A stretch of DNA of 30,839 nucleotides from UBA1162 sp049513695 (GTDB taxonomy: Bacteria > Chloroflexota > Dehalococcoidia > GIF9 > UBA5629): assembly GCA_049513695.1 (NCBI GenBank), contig JBEKVW010000017.1:1-30839 (forward strand). The letters are read 5' to 3'. Made by a program: the position numbers and the translations under genes. Positions 7,992-16,535 of the stretch are shown here, in pieces. The notes beneath the pieces are model-generated. The model saw only the letters and a list, made by a program, of their open reading frames with translations, searched no databases and had not been told where the DNA came from. The first letter of the stretch is position 1; each line of letters starts with the position of its first letter.

Positions 7992-9650
7992 TTATTTCGA
8001 TTTCTCTTCTTCCTGGAGGGCCCTGCGCAATACCTTGCCGACCATGGTCTTGGGGAGGTCTTTGCGGAACTCATAGAACCTGGGTACCTTGTAGCCGGTC
8101 AATTTCTCCCTGCAGAACTTCTGCAGTTCGTCGGCCGTTACCTCGCACCCCTCCTTGACGACTATCCAGGCTTTGACAGCTTCGCCCTGGCGCGGGTCGG
8201 GGATGCCTGCCACGCAGGCTTCGGCTACCATAGGATGCATCATAATGATATCCTCAACATCGCGTGGCCAGACCTGGAAGCCGCCGCATTTGATGAGGTC
8301 TTTCTTCCTGGACGTGATGAACAGATAGCCATCTTCGTCCAGATGGGCGATATCACCGGTGAAGAGCCAGCCGTCGCGCAGGGCGTCGGCGGTCTCCTCC
8401 GGGTTTTTCCAGAACCCCTGCATCAATTGAGGAGCCTTTATAACGAGCTCGCCGTCTTCACCGATCGGGAGCTCCTTAGTACCTGTTTCAAGGTCCACAA
8501 TCTTGAAAATGACATCCGGATAAGGGCAGCCGACAGATCCTTGCTTCCATTTGCCATGAGTAGGAGTGCAGCACCCTGCTATCGCCGATTCCGTCATACC
8601 GTAGCCTTCGACCACAATTCCATGTGGGTCAATAATCTTTTCAGTTGCCGCCCTCGTTTCAGTCATGAGGGGAGCGGCACCCGAAGTTACACGGTTAACC
8701 GACCTCAGGTCATCTGGTTTGCGGTCGGGAGAATTGAGTATGGCTATCAGCATGGTGGGAGTGGCGGAAATGCTGACAATCTTCTGGTCCCTGATCGTCT
8801 CGATAACATTCTTGATATCGCGTGGGTTGAAAACCAGCACCTGGGGCATATGCGCCATGAGATACACGCCGAAACCGACGAATGCGCCGAAGGCGTGGAA
8901 CATGGGCAGGTTGGCCAGCATCTTATCTTGGTATTCGATCGTACGCGATTTCCACCAGGCATACTGCTGCATCCCTATAATCACTAGGTTATGGTGCCTA
9001 TGCATTACGCCCTTGGGTGCGCCTGTCGTACCTCCGCTGAAGAGAATGAGGCCGATGTCATCTTTGGTTACTTTGACCGCCGGGCGGGCCTTGCCCTTGT
9101 TTTTCTCAATCAGGTCGCTCCACCATAAATCGCCCTCCTCCAGCTTGACGGTCCCGGCCGCTTCGTTCTTTATGGGCGATACCGCGTAGGTATCCAGATC
9201 GGTGACAATCATCTTGCGCAACTTGGTTTTAGGCTGGAAGCCTTTGATCATCGCGTACCACAATGAGGTTACTATGGCTACCTCGGCATCCACGACCTCT
9301 ATAGCATGCTGAAGCTCGAAGGGAGTGTAGAGCGGGTTGAGCGGGACCACAATGGCTCCGGCCTTCCAGATGGCAAAGTAAGCCACGAAGGACTGAGGGC
9401 AATTGAGGAAAAGCACGGCTACCCTGTCGCCTTTTTTAACGCCATTTGCAATGAGCGCATGTGCCAGGGCATTGCTGTGATCTTCAAGCTCTTTGTAGGA
9501 TAATTCCCTGTTCATGAAAATGGCCATGGGATGCGCCGGCTTCTCTTTCGTATAGTCTGCCAGAAGGTCCATCACGGTAATATTTGGATAGGGCTCCAGA
9601 GTATGAGGTACATCGGGGTCGTAACTTTTGAACCAAGGATAGTCTTTCAT
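7992..9650 (-). CDS. AMP-forming acyl-CoA synthetase (long-chain fatty acid/carboxylate-CoA ligase type)
   Basis: A class I adenylate-forming enzyme, 552 residues, which activates a carboxylic acid to its acyl-CoA through an acyl-AMP. The ATP-binding P-loop is LFSGGTTGAPKG near residues 203-214, the A5 motif is YGMTES at 350-355, and the TGD / SRKKDLIKCGGFQVWPRDVE hinge region follows. The adenylation Lys lies in KTMVGKVLRR near the C terminus. The ATG has GGGAGG 5 nt upstream. It is convergent with the importer and has its own terminator. The sequence resembles long-chain or medium-chain acyl-CoA ligases, but the family is poor at predicting substrate. The transport context supports a branched-chain, fatty or aromatic acid. 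Confidence 0.93.
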   Translation of the reverse strand: MKDYPWFKSYDPDVPHTLEPYPNITVMDLLADYTKEKPAHPMAIFMNRELSYKELEDHSNALAHALIANGVKKGDRVAVLFLNCPQSFVAYFAIWKAGAIVVPLNPLYTPFELQHAIEVVDAEVAIVTSLWYAMIKGFQPKTKLRKMIVTDLDTYAVSPIKNEAAGTVKLEEGDLWWSDLIEKNKGKARPAVKVTKDDIGLILFSGGTTGAPKGVMHRHHNLVIIGMQQYAWWKSRTIEYQDKMLANLPMFHAFGAFVGFGVYLMAHMPQVLVFNPRDIKNVIETIRDQKIVSISATPTMLIAILNSPDRKPDDLRSVNRVTSGAAPLMTETRAATEKIIDPHGIVVEGYGMTESAIAGCCTPTHGKWKQGSVGCPYPDVIFKIVDLETGTKELPIGEDGELVIKAPQLMQGFWKNPEETADALRDGWLFTGDIAHLDEDGYLFITSRKKDLIKCGGFQVWPRDVEDIIMMHPMVAEACVAGIPDPRQGEAVKAWIVVKEGCEVTADELQKFCREKLTGYKVPRFYEFRKDLPKTMVGKVLRRALQEEEKSK

Positions 9651-9965
9651 AAATCCTCCCTTATTTAATATGATTAGTTGTTTGTAAATGCTTAAAGCCG
9701 GATCGATTCAACTTCTGAACCATAACGTATGTTGTATTCATGTGTAGTAAAAAGATTTACGCCCTGGCTAAAAAGCCAACTCACACATCTCCCCAACCAT
9801 TGCGCGAGCCGTACTCTATCACTAATGGGAAATTACTGTCAAGCTTTGCCCCGCCATAAATTTAGGTACAAAATGCGATGGTTTTTGAGTATAATTTCTT
9901 TCAGAGTCTATCTTTCCTGACTAGCTTAAGTTAGTAACAATGCAGAGAGCAAGAGTGGGACTATT
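9651..9965. other. 315-bp divergent intergenic region
   Basis: Lies between the divergently transcribed acyl-CoA ligase and radical SAM genes. It is AT-rich, carries a TATAAT at 9890-9895 pointing right (no good -35 box seen), and a 16-bp palindrome at 9920-9935. A 63-codon frame at 9729-9920 has no ribosome binding site or recognisable sequence and is not called. Confidence 0.5.
9920..9935. promoter_or_regulatory. 16-bp palindrome upstream of the radical SAM gene
   Basis: The sequence ACTAGCTTAAGTTAGT pairs at all but one symmetric pair around a CTTAAG core. It lies 25 nt downstream of the TATAAT at 9890-9895 and 30 nt before the ATG at 9966, a position where a repressor would block transcription. 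Operator function is inference. Confidence 0.35.
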
Positions 9966-11387
9966 ATGAGGGTATTGCTTATAGCTATGCCGGATACCAT
10001 CAGCGCGCTGGACGCCGTTATGCATATGCCCAATCTCGGACTGTGCTCGATAGCAGGCAACCTGAAGGGTAGCGAAGTAAAGATAGTTGACCTGGCATTT
10101 CACAATAAAAACATAGCCAGCTTCATCCGCCGTATCGTCCGTGAGTTTCGCCCGGAACTCGTAGGGCTTAGCGGCATGAGTTTTCAATACGATAGCGCAC
10201 GCAGAGCTGCGCAAATCTGCCGTTCACTTAGTCCCGGGGCAATAATCGTCCTGGGGGGATATCATGCTTCGTTGATGTATGAAGAGATCGGGTCCGGCGC
10301 CGACGCAGAGCTCTTTGACTTCATAGTCAGAGGAGAGGGCGAAATAACCTTTCAGAGGCTTGTGCAGGAACTGGATACCGGGAATAGGGAGTTTGAATTT
10401 ATACAGGGCCTTTCTTTCCACAAAGACGGCAGGTTTCAGCATAATCCGCCGGCGCCGCTGGTAAACCTGGATACCCTCAACCTTCCCGATCGTACTTGCC
10501 GTGTACTGGACGGCGCCCGTTTCTTGGGGCAGCGTTTCGATTGTATTGAAACGTCGCGTGGCTGCACTATGGGCTGCAAGTTCTGCAGCATAGCCCATAT
10601 GTACGGACGTTCCATCCGTTTTTTTGCTTTGGAGCGTGTCATTGCAGAGCTTAAAGGGCTTAAGCAGCGTGGTGTAGAGGGGGTCTTTTTTGTCGATGAT
10701 AATATCACCCTGGATGTGCAGCGGCTGAAAAACTTATGCGATCTGATCGTCGGCGAGAAACTCGATTCTATGTCGTATGTCATCCAGGCCAGCGTTAAAG
10801 GGATCGCCTCGGACCCCGAATTGGCCAGTCGGCTGAAGAGCGCGGGATTCAGGTGGGTGTTTCTAGGCATCGAGAGCGGGATAGCGAGGAACTTGGAATC
10901 TATGGGCAAGGCTGGCGTATTTAATAACACACGGCGCGCTGTGTCGCTGCTGAAGGAGCAGGGAATAGGCGTTTTTGGAGGTTTCATCGTAGGCAATCCG
11001 GATGACAGACGTGAGGATATCCGCTCCACCTACCGGTTTGCGCTGGATTTGGGCGTAGACCATCCTATCATGCAGTGCATGACGCCTTATCCCAAGACGG
11101 AAATTCGTGAGCATCTTCTTTCTGAAAGCCTTATCACCAACCGCGACGATTTCAGCCTGTACAACGGGTTTATCTGCAATGTACGCACCAGACATATGAG
11201 CAGCCGGGAGCTTACGATGTCCATGTTCTGGGAAGGCCTGCGTTTATACTTTCATCCGCGCTACCTAGCCAAAAGCCGTTTCTGGCGGTACCGACCTTCA
11301 CTCTGGCCTTCGCTGGTGGCTAATAATTTCAGTTATCTTATAGGAGCGGCCAGGGGCAGGATATTCGCTTCGCGCCATAGCTGGTAG
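9966..11387 (+). CDS. B12-binding domain radical SAM protein
   Basis: A 473-residue class B-like radical SAM protein. Residues 1 to about 135 form a cobalamin-binding Rossmann-type domain (readable in VGLSGMSFQYDSARRAAQIC, VLGGYHAS and VRGEGE). The base-off DxHxxG motif is absent, as in many of these proteins. The radical SAM core begins at about 190, with the [4Fe-4S] ligands C-x3-C-x2-C at Cys200, Cys204 and Cys207 (SRGCTMGCKFC). The conserved GIESG follows later. Relatives include BchE-type cyclases, methyltransferases and many of unknown substrate, so I assign no reaction. The C-terminal 80 residues (aromatic and basic, RLYFHPRYLAKSRFWRYRP) are typical of this group. It is monocistronic, divergent from the acyl-CoA ligase, and has a weak ribosome site (AGTGGGA). 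Confidence 0.9.
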   Translation: MRVLLIAMPDTISALDAVMHMPNLGLCSIAGNLKGSEVKIVDLAFHNKNIASFIRRIVREFRPELVGLSGMSFQYDSARRAAQICRSLSPGAIIVLGGYHASLMYEEIGSGADAELFDFIVRGEGEITFQRLVQELDTGNREFEFIQGLSFHKDGRFQHNPPAPLVNLDTLNLPDRTCRVLDGARFLGQRFDCIETSRGCTMGCKFCSIAHMYGRSIRFFALERVIAELKGLKQRGVEGVFFVDDNITLDVQRLKNLCDLIVGEKLDSMSYVIQASVKGIASDPELASRLKSAGFRWVFLGIESGIARNLESMGKAGVFNNTRRAVSLLKEQGIGVFGGFIVGNPDDRREDIRSTYRFALDLGVDHPIMQCMTPYPKTEIREHLLSESLITNRDDFSLYNGFICNVRTRHMSSRELTMSMFWEGLRLYFHPRYLAKSRFWRYRPSLWPSLVANNFSYLIGAARGRIFASRHSW

Positions 11388-11402
11388 TTTAAATCGGTTC
11401 CT

Positions 11403-11432
11403 TTGCGCGGCATCCGTTCAGCGGGCTATACT
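11403..11432 (+). promoter_or_regulatory. Putative promoter of the rubredoxin-DUF2231/cydAB operon
   Basis: A weak -35 TTGCGC (11403-11408), an 18-nt spacer and a good -10 TATACT (11427-11432) would start transcription near 11439. That leaves a 38-nt leader containing the GAAGGGGAG ribosome site. Only the -10 is convincing. Confidence 0.4.
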
Positions 11433-11476
11433 AATAAAGCACTTTTATTTATAGGATTGCTAGAAGGGGAGTTCCT

Positions 11477-12043
11477 ATGAAGAAAATGGTCCGGTGTAAG
11501 GCATGCGGTTATATTATGGAGGAGGCCAAGCTGGGAGATGTTTGCCCGGCCTGCGGTGCGCCTCACGTTTCATTCGAGCCATATACTGATACAATGGGTG
11601 AAAGCCGGCGCAGGCTTCTCAATTTGGATCTTCACCCCATAGCAGTACATTTTCCAGTAGCGTTTACAGTGTCTATCCTGGTATTCACTTTGGCCACCCT
11701 CATTTTCACAGGCCAGGCAGAAGACCTTCTCGTCTACACCACTAAATTGCTGGTCCTTTTTTTGCCCCTTGTGGTGCTGTTGGCCTTTCTGGTGGGCCTG
11801 CTGGATGGGAAGACACGCTTCCGCAAAATCGGTAATTCACATATTCTCAAGACCAAGATAGTGCTGGGTATTATCCTGTTTGTACTATCGGTAGGCCTTG
11901 CACTGGTAGTCTGGTCCAAGGGGTTCGTTGATCCTGTATATACTGTATCATCCATCGTGATAGATGTCGCAGTGTTGGTCTGCATTGTAGTTTTGTCCTT
12001 ATTGGGCACGAGCATATCCAATGCTGCTTTCCCGGGTAAATAG
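11477..12043 (+). CDS. Rubredoxin-like domain fused to DUF2231-type membrane protein
   Basis: A 188-residue two-domain protein. Residues 1-35 hold C-x2-C (Cys7, Cys10) and C-x2-C (Cys23, Cys26) in a CGYI...CPACGAPHVSFE context. This is the pattern of the rubredoxin-like domain of rubrerythrin, which binds one redox-active Fe in a Cys4 site; zinc cannot be excluded. Residues from about 50 contain LHPIAVHFPVAF, the opening motif of DUF2231, and four hydrophobic helices (about 58-80, 88-109, 126-147, 157-178). His53 and His58 could be metal or haem ligands (inference). It is followed after 3 nt by cydA and so is almost certainly co-transcribed with cytochrome bd. A plausible role is passing electrons from a cytoplasmic donor to the quinone pool or oxidase; this is hypothesis. 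Confidence 0.85.
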   Translation: MKKMVRCKACGYIMEEAKLGDVCPACGAPHVSFEPYTDTMGESRRRLLNLDLHPIAVHFPVAFTVSILVFTLATLIFTGQAEDLLVYTTKLLVLFLPLVVLLAFLVGLLDGKTRFRKIGNSHILKTKIVLGIILFVLSVGLALVVWSKGFVDPVYTVSSIVIDVAVLVCIVVLSLLGTSISNAAFPGK

Positions 12044-12046
12044 GCG

Positions 12047-13450
12047 ATGGAAGCTGCTGCACTTGATTTAGCCCGTGCACAATTCGCCGTCACCACGATC
12101 TTTCACATGATATGGCCTCTGCTAAGCATAGGGCTCAGCCTGATGATGGTGATCATGGAGGTTTTATGGCTCAAAACCAACAATGAAATATATTACCGGC
12201 AGGTGCGCTTCTGGTCCATCATCTTTATCATGGCCTTCGGGATCGGCGTGGCCAGCGGCGTCCCCCTGGAACTGGAGTTCGGCACCAACTGGTCGCGTTT
12301 CTCCACGGTAGCCGGGGATATCTTCGGCACTATCCTGGCTTTCGAAGCATCGATGTCCTTCGCTCTGGAAGCCGCTTTCCTGGCTGTGTTTTTCTTCGGG
12401 TGGGACCGGGTACCCAGGGGAGTTCACCTGCTATCTAATATTATGGTAGCTTTCGGAGCTTCTCTTTCGGCTTTCTGGATCATGTCGGCCAACTCCTGGA
12501 TGCAGACCCCCGCGGGCATACAGATGCAGGGAGGGAAAATGGTGATCACCAATTACCTGCAGGCCGTCTTTAATCCAGACCTACCCATTGCCTTTATACA
12601 TATCTGGGTGGCCAGTGTAGAAACCACGCTTTTCTTTGTGGCCGGTATATGCGCCTGGTATATCCTGCGCAAGCAGAATATTGACTTCTTTCTTAAAGCC
12701 TTCAAGGTTATGGTTGTCATAGGCATCCTGGTTGCCCCTTTGCAGGTCTTCCTGGGCGATGCTTCGGGCCTGTCAGTGCTCAAGAACCAACCTGCCAAGG
12801 CGGCGGCTATGGAAGCGAACTGGATCACCAATCCGCCTGATACCAGCGCATCGTGGGTAGCCATAGCCTGGCCAGACCAGGCAGCGCAGAAAAACGTCTG
12901 GGAAGTTAAAGTGCCTTACATGTTGAGTTTGCTCAGCGATCGTTCAGTGACAGGGCAGGTTATAGGGCTGCAGGACTTCCCTCCAGGTGACCAGCCTCCG
13001 GTCACCCTGCCGTTCTATGCCTTCAGGGTCATGGTGGTGCTGGGTATTTTTATGGTCTTGCTGATATTGTGGTCGTTATGGAAATGGTACCGCAAGAAGC
13101 TGCGTACAGAGGTCGCCCCGCAAAACAGGATATTCTGGTTCTTCTGGCTCTATGCTCTCCCGGCGGGTTTCATAGCTACGGAGTGCGGCTGGATAGTGCG
13201 CGAGATGGGCAGGCAGCCCTGGATTATCTACGGTATCCTGCGCACCAGCGACGGCGTTTCCCCGATCGGCGTCGCCACGGTTGCCACCAGCCTGGCATTC
13301 TTCATCCTGATTTATCTTTTACTGCTGGGACTGTTCGTGTATTTCACACGTAAGATACTGATCAAGGGGCCGGATTTAACCAGCCCGTTGCCCGGCCAAA
13401 GAGCATCGAGTCCTCCGTCGGAATACGGCGCCGGTTACGGGGATAAATGA
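12047..13450 (+). CDS. cydA: Cytochrome bd ubiquinol oxidase subunit I
   Basis: The catalytic, haem-bearing subunit of the quinol:O2 oxidoreductase in the membrane. Landmarks match E. coli CydA: His20 (haem b595/d ligand position), Glu100 and Glu108 in EASMSFALE, His185 and Met329 (in FRVMV) as the haem b558 pair, Lys251 and Glu256 in the Q-loop segment, and GWIVREMGRQPW at 381-392. At 467 residues it is shorter than the 520-residue long-Q-loop enzymes, so it belongs to the short-Q-loop type. It starts 3 nt after the rubredoxin-like gene and ends 3 nt before cydB. No cydC/D or small CydX-like subunit is seen in the window. In an otherwise anaerobic gene set its job is likely oxygen scavenging or microaerobic respiration (inference). 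Confidence 0.97.
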   Translation: MEAAALDLARAQFAVTTIFHMIWPLLSIGLSLMMVIMEVLWLKTNNEIYYRQVRFWSIIFIMAFGIGVASGVPLELEFGTNWSRFSTVAGDIFGTILAFEASMSFALEAAFLAVFFFGWDRVPRGVHLLSNIMVAFGASLSAFWIMSANSWMQTPAGIQMQGGKMVITNYLQAVFNPDLPIAFIHIWVASVETTLFFVAGICAWYILRKQNIDFFLKAFKVMVVIGILVAPLQVFLGDASGLSVLKNQPAKAAAMEANWITNPPDTSASWVAIAWPDQAAQKNVWEVKVPYMLSLLSDRSVTGQVIGLQDFPPGDQPPVTLPFYAFRVMVVLGIFMVLLILWSLWKWYRKKLRTEVAPQNRIFWFFWLYALPAGFIATECGWIVREMGRQPWIIYGILRTSDGVSPIGVATVATSLAFFILIYLLLLGLFVYFTRKILIKGPDLTSPLPGQRASSPPSEYGAGYGDK

Positions 13451-13453
13451 TCT

Positions 13454-14491
13454 ATGGAAGCCTTTCTGCCGTTGATCTGGTTCTTCATCATGGGAGTCAC
13501 GCTGGTATTGTTCATCATACTGGATGGGGCCGACCTGGGCATCGGAGTGTTGTCCCTGGGAGCCACGGAAGCGCGACGTGCCACCCTGCTCGATGCTATT
13601 GGCCCCCTATGGTATGCCAATGAGACCTGGCTAGTAATTGCCGACGCCATCATGTTTGGTGCTTTCCCGCGAGCTTACAGCGTCATTTTCAGCTCGATGT
13701 ATATCCCTGCCATGATGCTCATCTTCGGCCTCATGTTCAGGGCCGTTTCCATTGAATTCCTTGACCACTCGCAAAACAAACGGCTGTGGGGATACTGTCT
13801 GGGCGCAGGCAGCCTGCTGGCCATCGTGGGTCATGGGTTGCTTCTGGGAGGGCTGCTTACCAATATCAACGTAGCCGGCGGCTCATTTGCCGGCGGCCCC
13901 TGGGACTGGCTAAATCCCATGTCCATTTTAATTGCTATGGGGACTGTAGCGGGCTATATCATGCTGGGCGCATCGTTCTTGGTCAATAAAGTTAGTGGAG
14001 ATACCGGGGCCGGCAATTGGCGCGTATTGCAGGCCAGCTCCTGGGTGGCGTACGGTTTTTTTGTTTTGGCGGTAATCTTGATTCCGCTGGTGCGTACCCC
14101 TACCTCCGAAATGTGGATTCGGCAGTTGTTACGCGCTATTATTTCCGGCCGATATCAGTACATCTACATTATTCCTGCTCTATTGCTGGTAGCCATATTC
14201 GGGTTCGTTATGATTTTCTTCAGCTCAGCCCGGCGGACCGATACAAAGGCACCCTATGTGTGGAGTATCGTGCTGCTTTTGAGCGTTGCTGCTGCTATCA
14301 TAGCCGTGATATTTCCCTTTTTGATACCATTTTCGATCACCATAAACGATGCAGCCTCCTCCACGACATCCCTGATTTTCATGCTGTATGGAGCGGGCGC
14401 TGTGCTCCCAATAGTAATTATTTACAATTTATACGTACGCAAAGTTTTCGGCGGCAAGGTCAAGGGGAAAGAAAAACAGTCTGGATACTAG
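13454..14491 (+). CDS. cydB: Cytochrome bd ubiquinol oxidase subunit II
   Basis: The second structural subunit of cytochrome bd, 345 residues with about eight or nine membrane helices. The N-terminal LDGADLGIGVLS and GPLWYANETWLV (residues near 49-60) are the CydB signatures. It follows cydA after 3 nt and is the last gene of the three-gene operon. It ends 20 nt before the convergent lipoprotein gene. No separate terminator is evident in that gap. The C-terminal tail is short and basic (GGKVKGKEKQSGY). Confidence 0.96.
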   Translation: MEAFLPLIWFFIMGVTLVLFIILDGADLGIGVLSLGATEARRATLLDAIGPLWYANETWLVIADAIMFGAFPRAYSVIFSSMYIPAMMLIFGLMFRAVSIEFLDHSQNKRLWGYCLGAGSLLAIVGHGLLLGGLLTNINVAGGSFAGGPWDWLNPMSILIAMGTVAGYIMLGASFLVNKVSGDTGAGNWRVLQASSWVAYGFFVLAVILIPLVRTPTSEMWIRQLLRAIISGRYQYIYIIPALLLVAIFGFVMIFFSSARRTDTKAPYVWSIVLLLSVAAAIIAVIFPFLIPFSITINDAASSTTSLIFMLYGAGAVLPIVIIYNLYVRKVFGGKVKGKEKQSGY

Positions 14492-14511
14492 GTTTGGGGT
14501 CTATTTGCCGG

Positions 14512-15426
14512 TTACTGTACCGGCGCCATAGTTGTGCCGTCAACGCGTATCATCCAGTTCACCTTGCTTCTATCGGTATACCATACGGAGTTGGGGTAGA
14601 AATGTTCCATGGATATGATCGAAAGGTAGGGTGGTTTGCCCTGCGCCAGGTCTGAATGTTCGTTAACGATACTATCATCCACACCTATCTGAATCCCATG
14701 GTGCATACTCATGCTGGTATATAAATATATAAAGAATTTTCCGGTCAGGTCTATCGGTGGAACATCGAAGTCCACCCATTCAGGCGGGCGGTAGGGGAAA
14801 GCCCCCTCCACAGGGAATTTGGCGGCGTTATATGCAATGTTATAGAGTACAGACTTCATATTGCTACCAAGGATCGATATCTCGAAATTCTTGCCTTCCC
14901 AGGCAGTGCCGTAAATCCCGCCGCAGATCCGTACCTTATCGATGGTGAAGCCCTCATCAGGCGCAGTGAAGTCGATGAGGAAACCCCCGTTATTTCCGGC
15001 CCACAGGGCGTCTTTGGAGGTGCCGTTATCGTATTTAAGTTCCACCTCTTTTTCCGCTATGGCAGTGACGGTAAGCGGGCTGCTTGAACCCCCCAGTTTT
15101 ACCGAGTATTTGCCCGGATCATTCAATGTAAAAATAAAGGTCGCCGTCTTGGTGGAGCCAGGCTGTATGGTGACGAGTTTGCCCTGTATTTGCTTGCTGT
15201 TTACCGTCAGCGGACCGGAAAAATTGCCCGGCATACTGCCTATATTGGTAACCTGGGCGGTAACTGTGACTTCCTCCCCCGTAAGTGCCTGCGAGGGCTG
15301 CACCGACATGGATATCACCTCGAAATTGGCCGGCGTTTCCGCCTGCTGAGGGGCGCAGGCCAGCAAGCATGTTGCTATGGCGGCGGCAATTAATGCAGGA
15401 GAACAGGTTTTAACTGAGCGACGCAT
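14512..15426 (-). CDS. Lipoprotein with CARDB-type Ig-like domain
   Basis: A 304-residue exported lipoprotein. The signal peptide ends in the lipobox LLAC with acylation at Cys24. Residues about 33-125 are a CARDB-like beta-sandwich (VTAQVTNIGSMPGNFSGPLTV, then IQPGSTKTATFIFTLNDPGKYSV). The C-terminal 170 residues form a second, beta-rich region (DALWAGNNGGFLIDFTAP, ICGGIYG, NFEISILG) that resembles carbohydrate-binding or jelly-roll modules, though I cannot name a family. No catalytic motif is visible, so binding or adhesion is the likely role. A perfect TATAAT on the minus strand (plus 15473-15478) is 47 nt upstream. It is convergent with cydB. Confidence 0.8.
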   Translation of the reverse strand: MRRSVKTCSPALIAAAIATCLLACAPQQAETPANFEVISMSVQPSQALTGEEVTVTAQVTNIGSMPGNFSGPLTVNSKQIQGKLVTIQPGSTKTATFIFTLNDPGKYSVKLGGSSSPLTVTAIAEKEVELKYDNGTSKDALWAGNNGGFLIDFTAPDEGFTIDKVRICGGIYGTAWEGKNFEISILGSNMKSVLYNIAYNAAKFPVEGAFPYRPPEWVDFDVPPIDLTGKFFIYLYTSMSMHHGIQIGVDDSIVNEHSDLAQGKPPYLSIISMEHFYPNSVWYTDRSKVNWMIRVDGTTMAPVQ

Positions 15427-15492
15427 AGTTAATCGACACCAATAAAAAGGCCGGGCCTCTGAATACGGCTATATTATAACACCGGCAGGTCG

Positions 15493-16461
15493 CTAGCCCC
15501 CGAAAATCCTCCTCGGATTTTCCACCATCATGAGGCCGATCTGCTCGTCGGTGATCCCCGCCTGCTTGAGCTGAGGGATGATATTTTGGAATAAATGGGT
15601 ATACGACCAGTCTGCGATCATCTGGACTACAAAATCGGGCAAGTTATAAGGGCGCCCAAGCCATTTGGCTGAGAAGTCGTGCGAGAGCACAACACGGTCG
15701 GCAAAACCCAGGCCCAGCAGTCCCAGTAAAGTAGCCTTACGAAGATTATCGGGGAAAAGGAAATTTATGCCCCAGCGGTCAAAGCCCACAGAAACGCCCT
15801 TGTCTAAAACCGCCATATGATATTGAAGGTTGGCATTGCCGCACATGTGACCAATAACGATCTTCCCGGGGTCTACCCCTTCCCCGGTAAGCAATGCCGC
15901 CTGCTCCGGCCCCATAGTTCCCTGCTGTGTATGGGTTATTATGGGCACCCCGGTCTCTTTCTGCGCCCTGGCTGCGGCTTTGAGTACCCGATCCTCGTAG
16001 GGCGAGATATGGCCGTTGCCGGTTGCAACCTTGATGACGCCGGCTTTAATACCGGATTTTCCGATGCCGAAGGTGATCTCCTGCACAAAGGTCTCGTACA
16101 GCTCGGTCAGCGTGTCGTGGACCTGGGCACGGAACTTGATATAAGCGGGCATGCCCTCCTCTTCCATATACATCCCCGTCGAACAAATGATATTCAGTCC
16201 GGTTCTTTCCGAAACCAGCTTTATAAGGTCAACGTTACGATTGAGATCGTTAGGGGTGGCATCGACTATGGTTTTTATCCCGTATTGTTTGACCGCGCCC
16301 AGCGAATCCGCCACTATTTTTGCCAGGTCGTTCAATTCGATATGCTCGCATAAAGCGTCCTTGTCCCATCCAGCATAGGCCAGGACCATATGCTCATGCA
16401 TGAGTGTGGGACCCATTTGATCGGCTGATATACTTCCCAGTACGGTATTGACTTTGGACAT
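15493..16461 (-). CDS. Phosphotriesterase-family metal-dependent hydrolase
   Basis: An amidohydrolase-superfamily TIM barrel, 322 residues. All binuclear-metal ligands of the phosphotriesterase family can be placed: His22 and His24 (LMHEHM), bridging Lys144 (VIKVATG), His177 (ITHTQQG), His205 (IGHMCGN) and Asp262 (VLSHDFS). The family includes phosphotriesterases, lactonases and resiniferatoxin-binding-like proteins. The natural substrate is more likely a lactone or carboxyl ester than an organophosphate (inference). The start at 16461 is chosen over the TTG at 16482 because GAGGAGGT lies 9 nt upstream of this ATG. It has its own near-consensus promoter in the gap after the carbonic anhydrase gene. 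Confidence 0.92.
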   Translation of the reverse strand: MSKVNTVLGSISADQMGPTLMHEHMVLAYAGWDKDALCEHIELNDLAKIVADSLGAVKQYGIKTIVDATPNDLNRNVDLIKLVSERTGLNIICSTGMYMEEEGMPAYIKFRAQVHDTLTELYETFVQEITFGIGKSGIKAGVIKVATGNGHISPYEDRVLKAAARAQKETGVPIITHTQQGTMGPEQAALLTGEGVDPGKIVIGHMCGNANLQYHMAVLDKGVSVGFDRWGINFLFPDNLRKATLLGLLGLGFADRVVLSHDFSAKWLGRPYNLPDFVVQMIADWSYTHLFQNIIPQLKQAGITDEQIGLMMVENPRRIFGG

Positions 16462-16506
16462 AGCAAAAGTACCTCCTCTCAACTTGTTGCCCTTGGATAT
16501 GATGGC

Positions 16507-16535
16507 ACTATATCACCCATAAAAATCAAAGTCAA
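16507..16535 (-). promoter_or_regulatory. Promoter of the phosphotriesterase-family gene
   Basis: On the minus strand, TTGACT (16530-16535) and TATAGT (16507-16512) are 17 nt apart, each matching five of six consensus bases. The start near 16500 leaves a leader of about 39 nt with the GAGGAGGT site. The -35 box falls inside the dyad at 16522-16548. Confidence 0.65.

Noticed and set aside
7968..8987. 339-codon plus-strand frame opposite the acyl-CoA ligase
   Set aside because: It is the antisense shadow of a clear acyl-CoA ligase with all catalytic motifs; its product shows no domain.
9729..9920. 63-codon plus-strand frame in the ligase/radical SAM gap
   Set aside because: No ribosome site, no recognisable domain, and it overlaps the putative promoter of the radical SAM gene.
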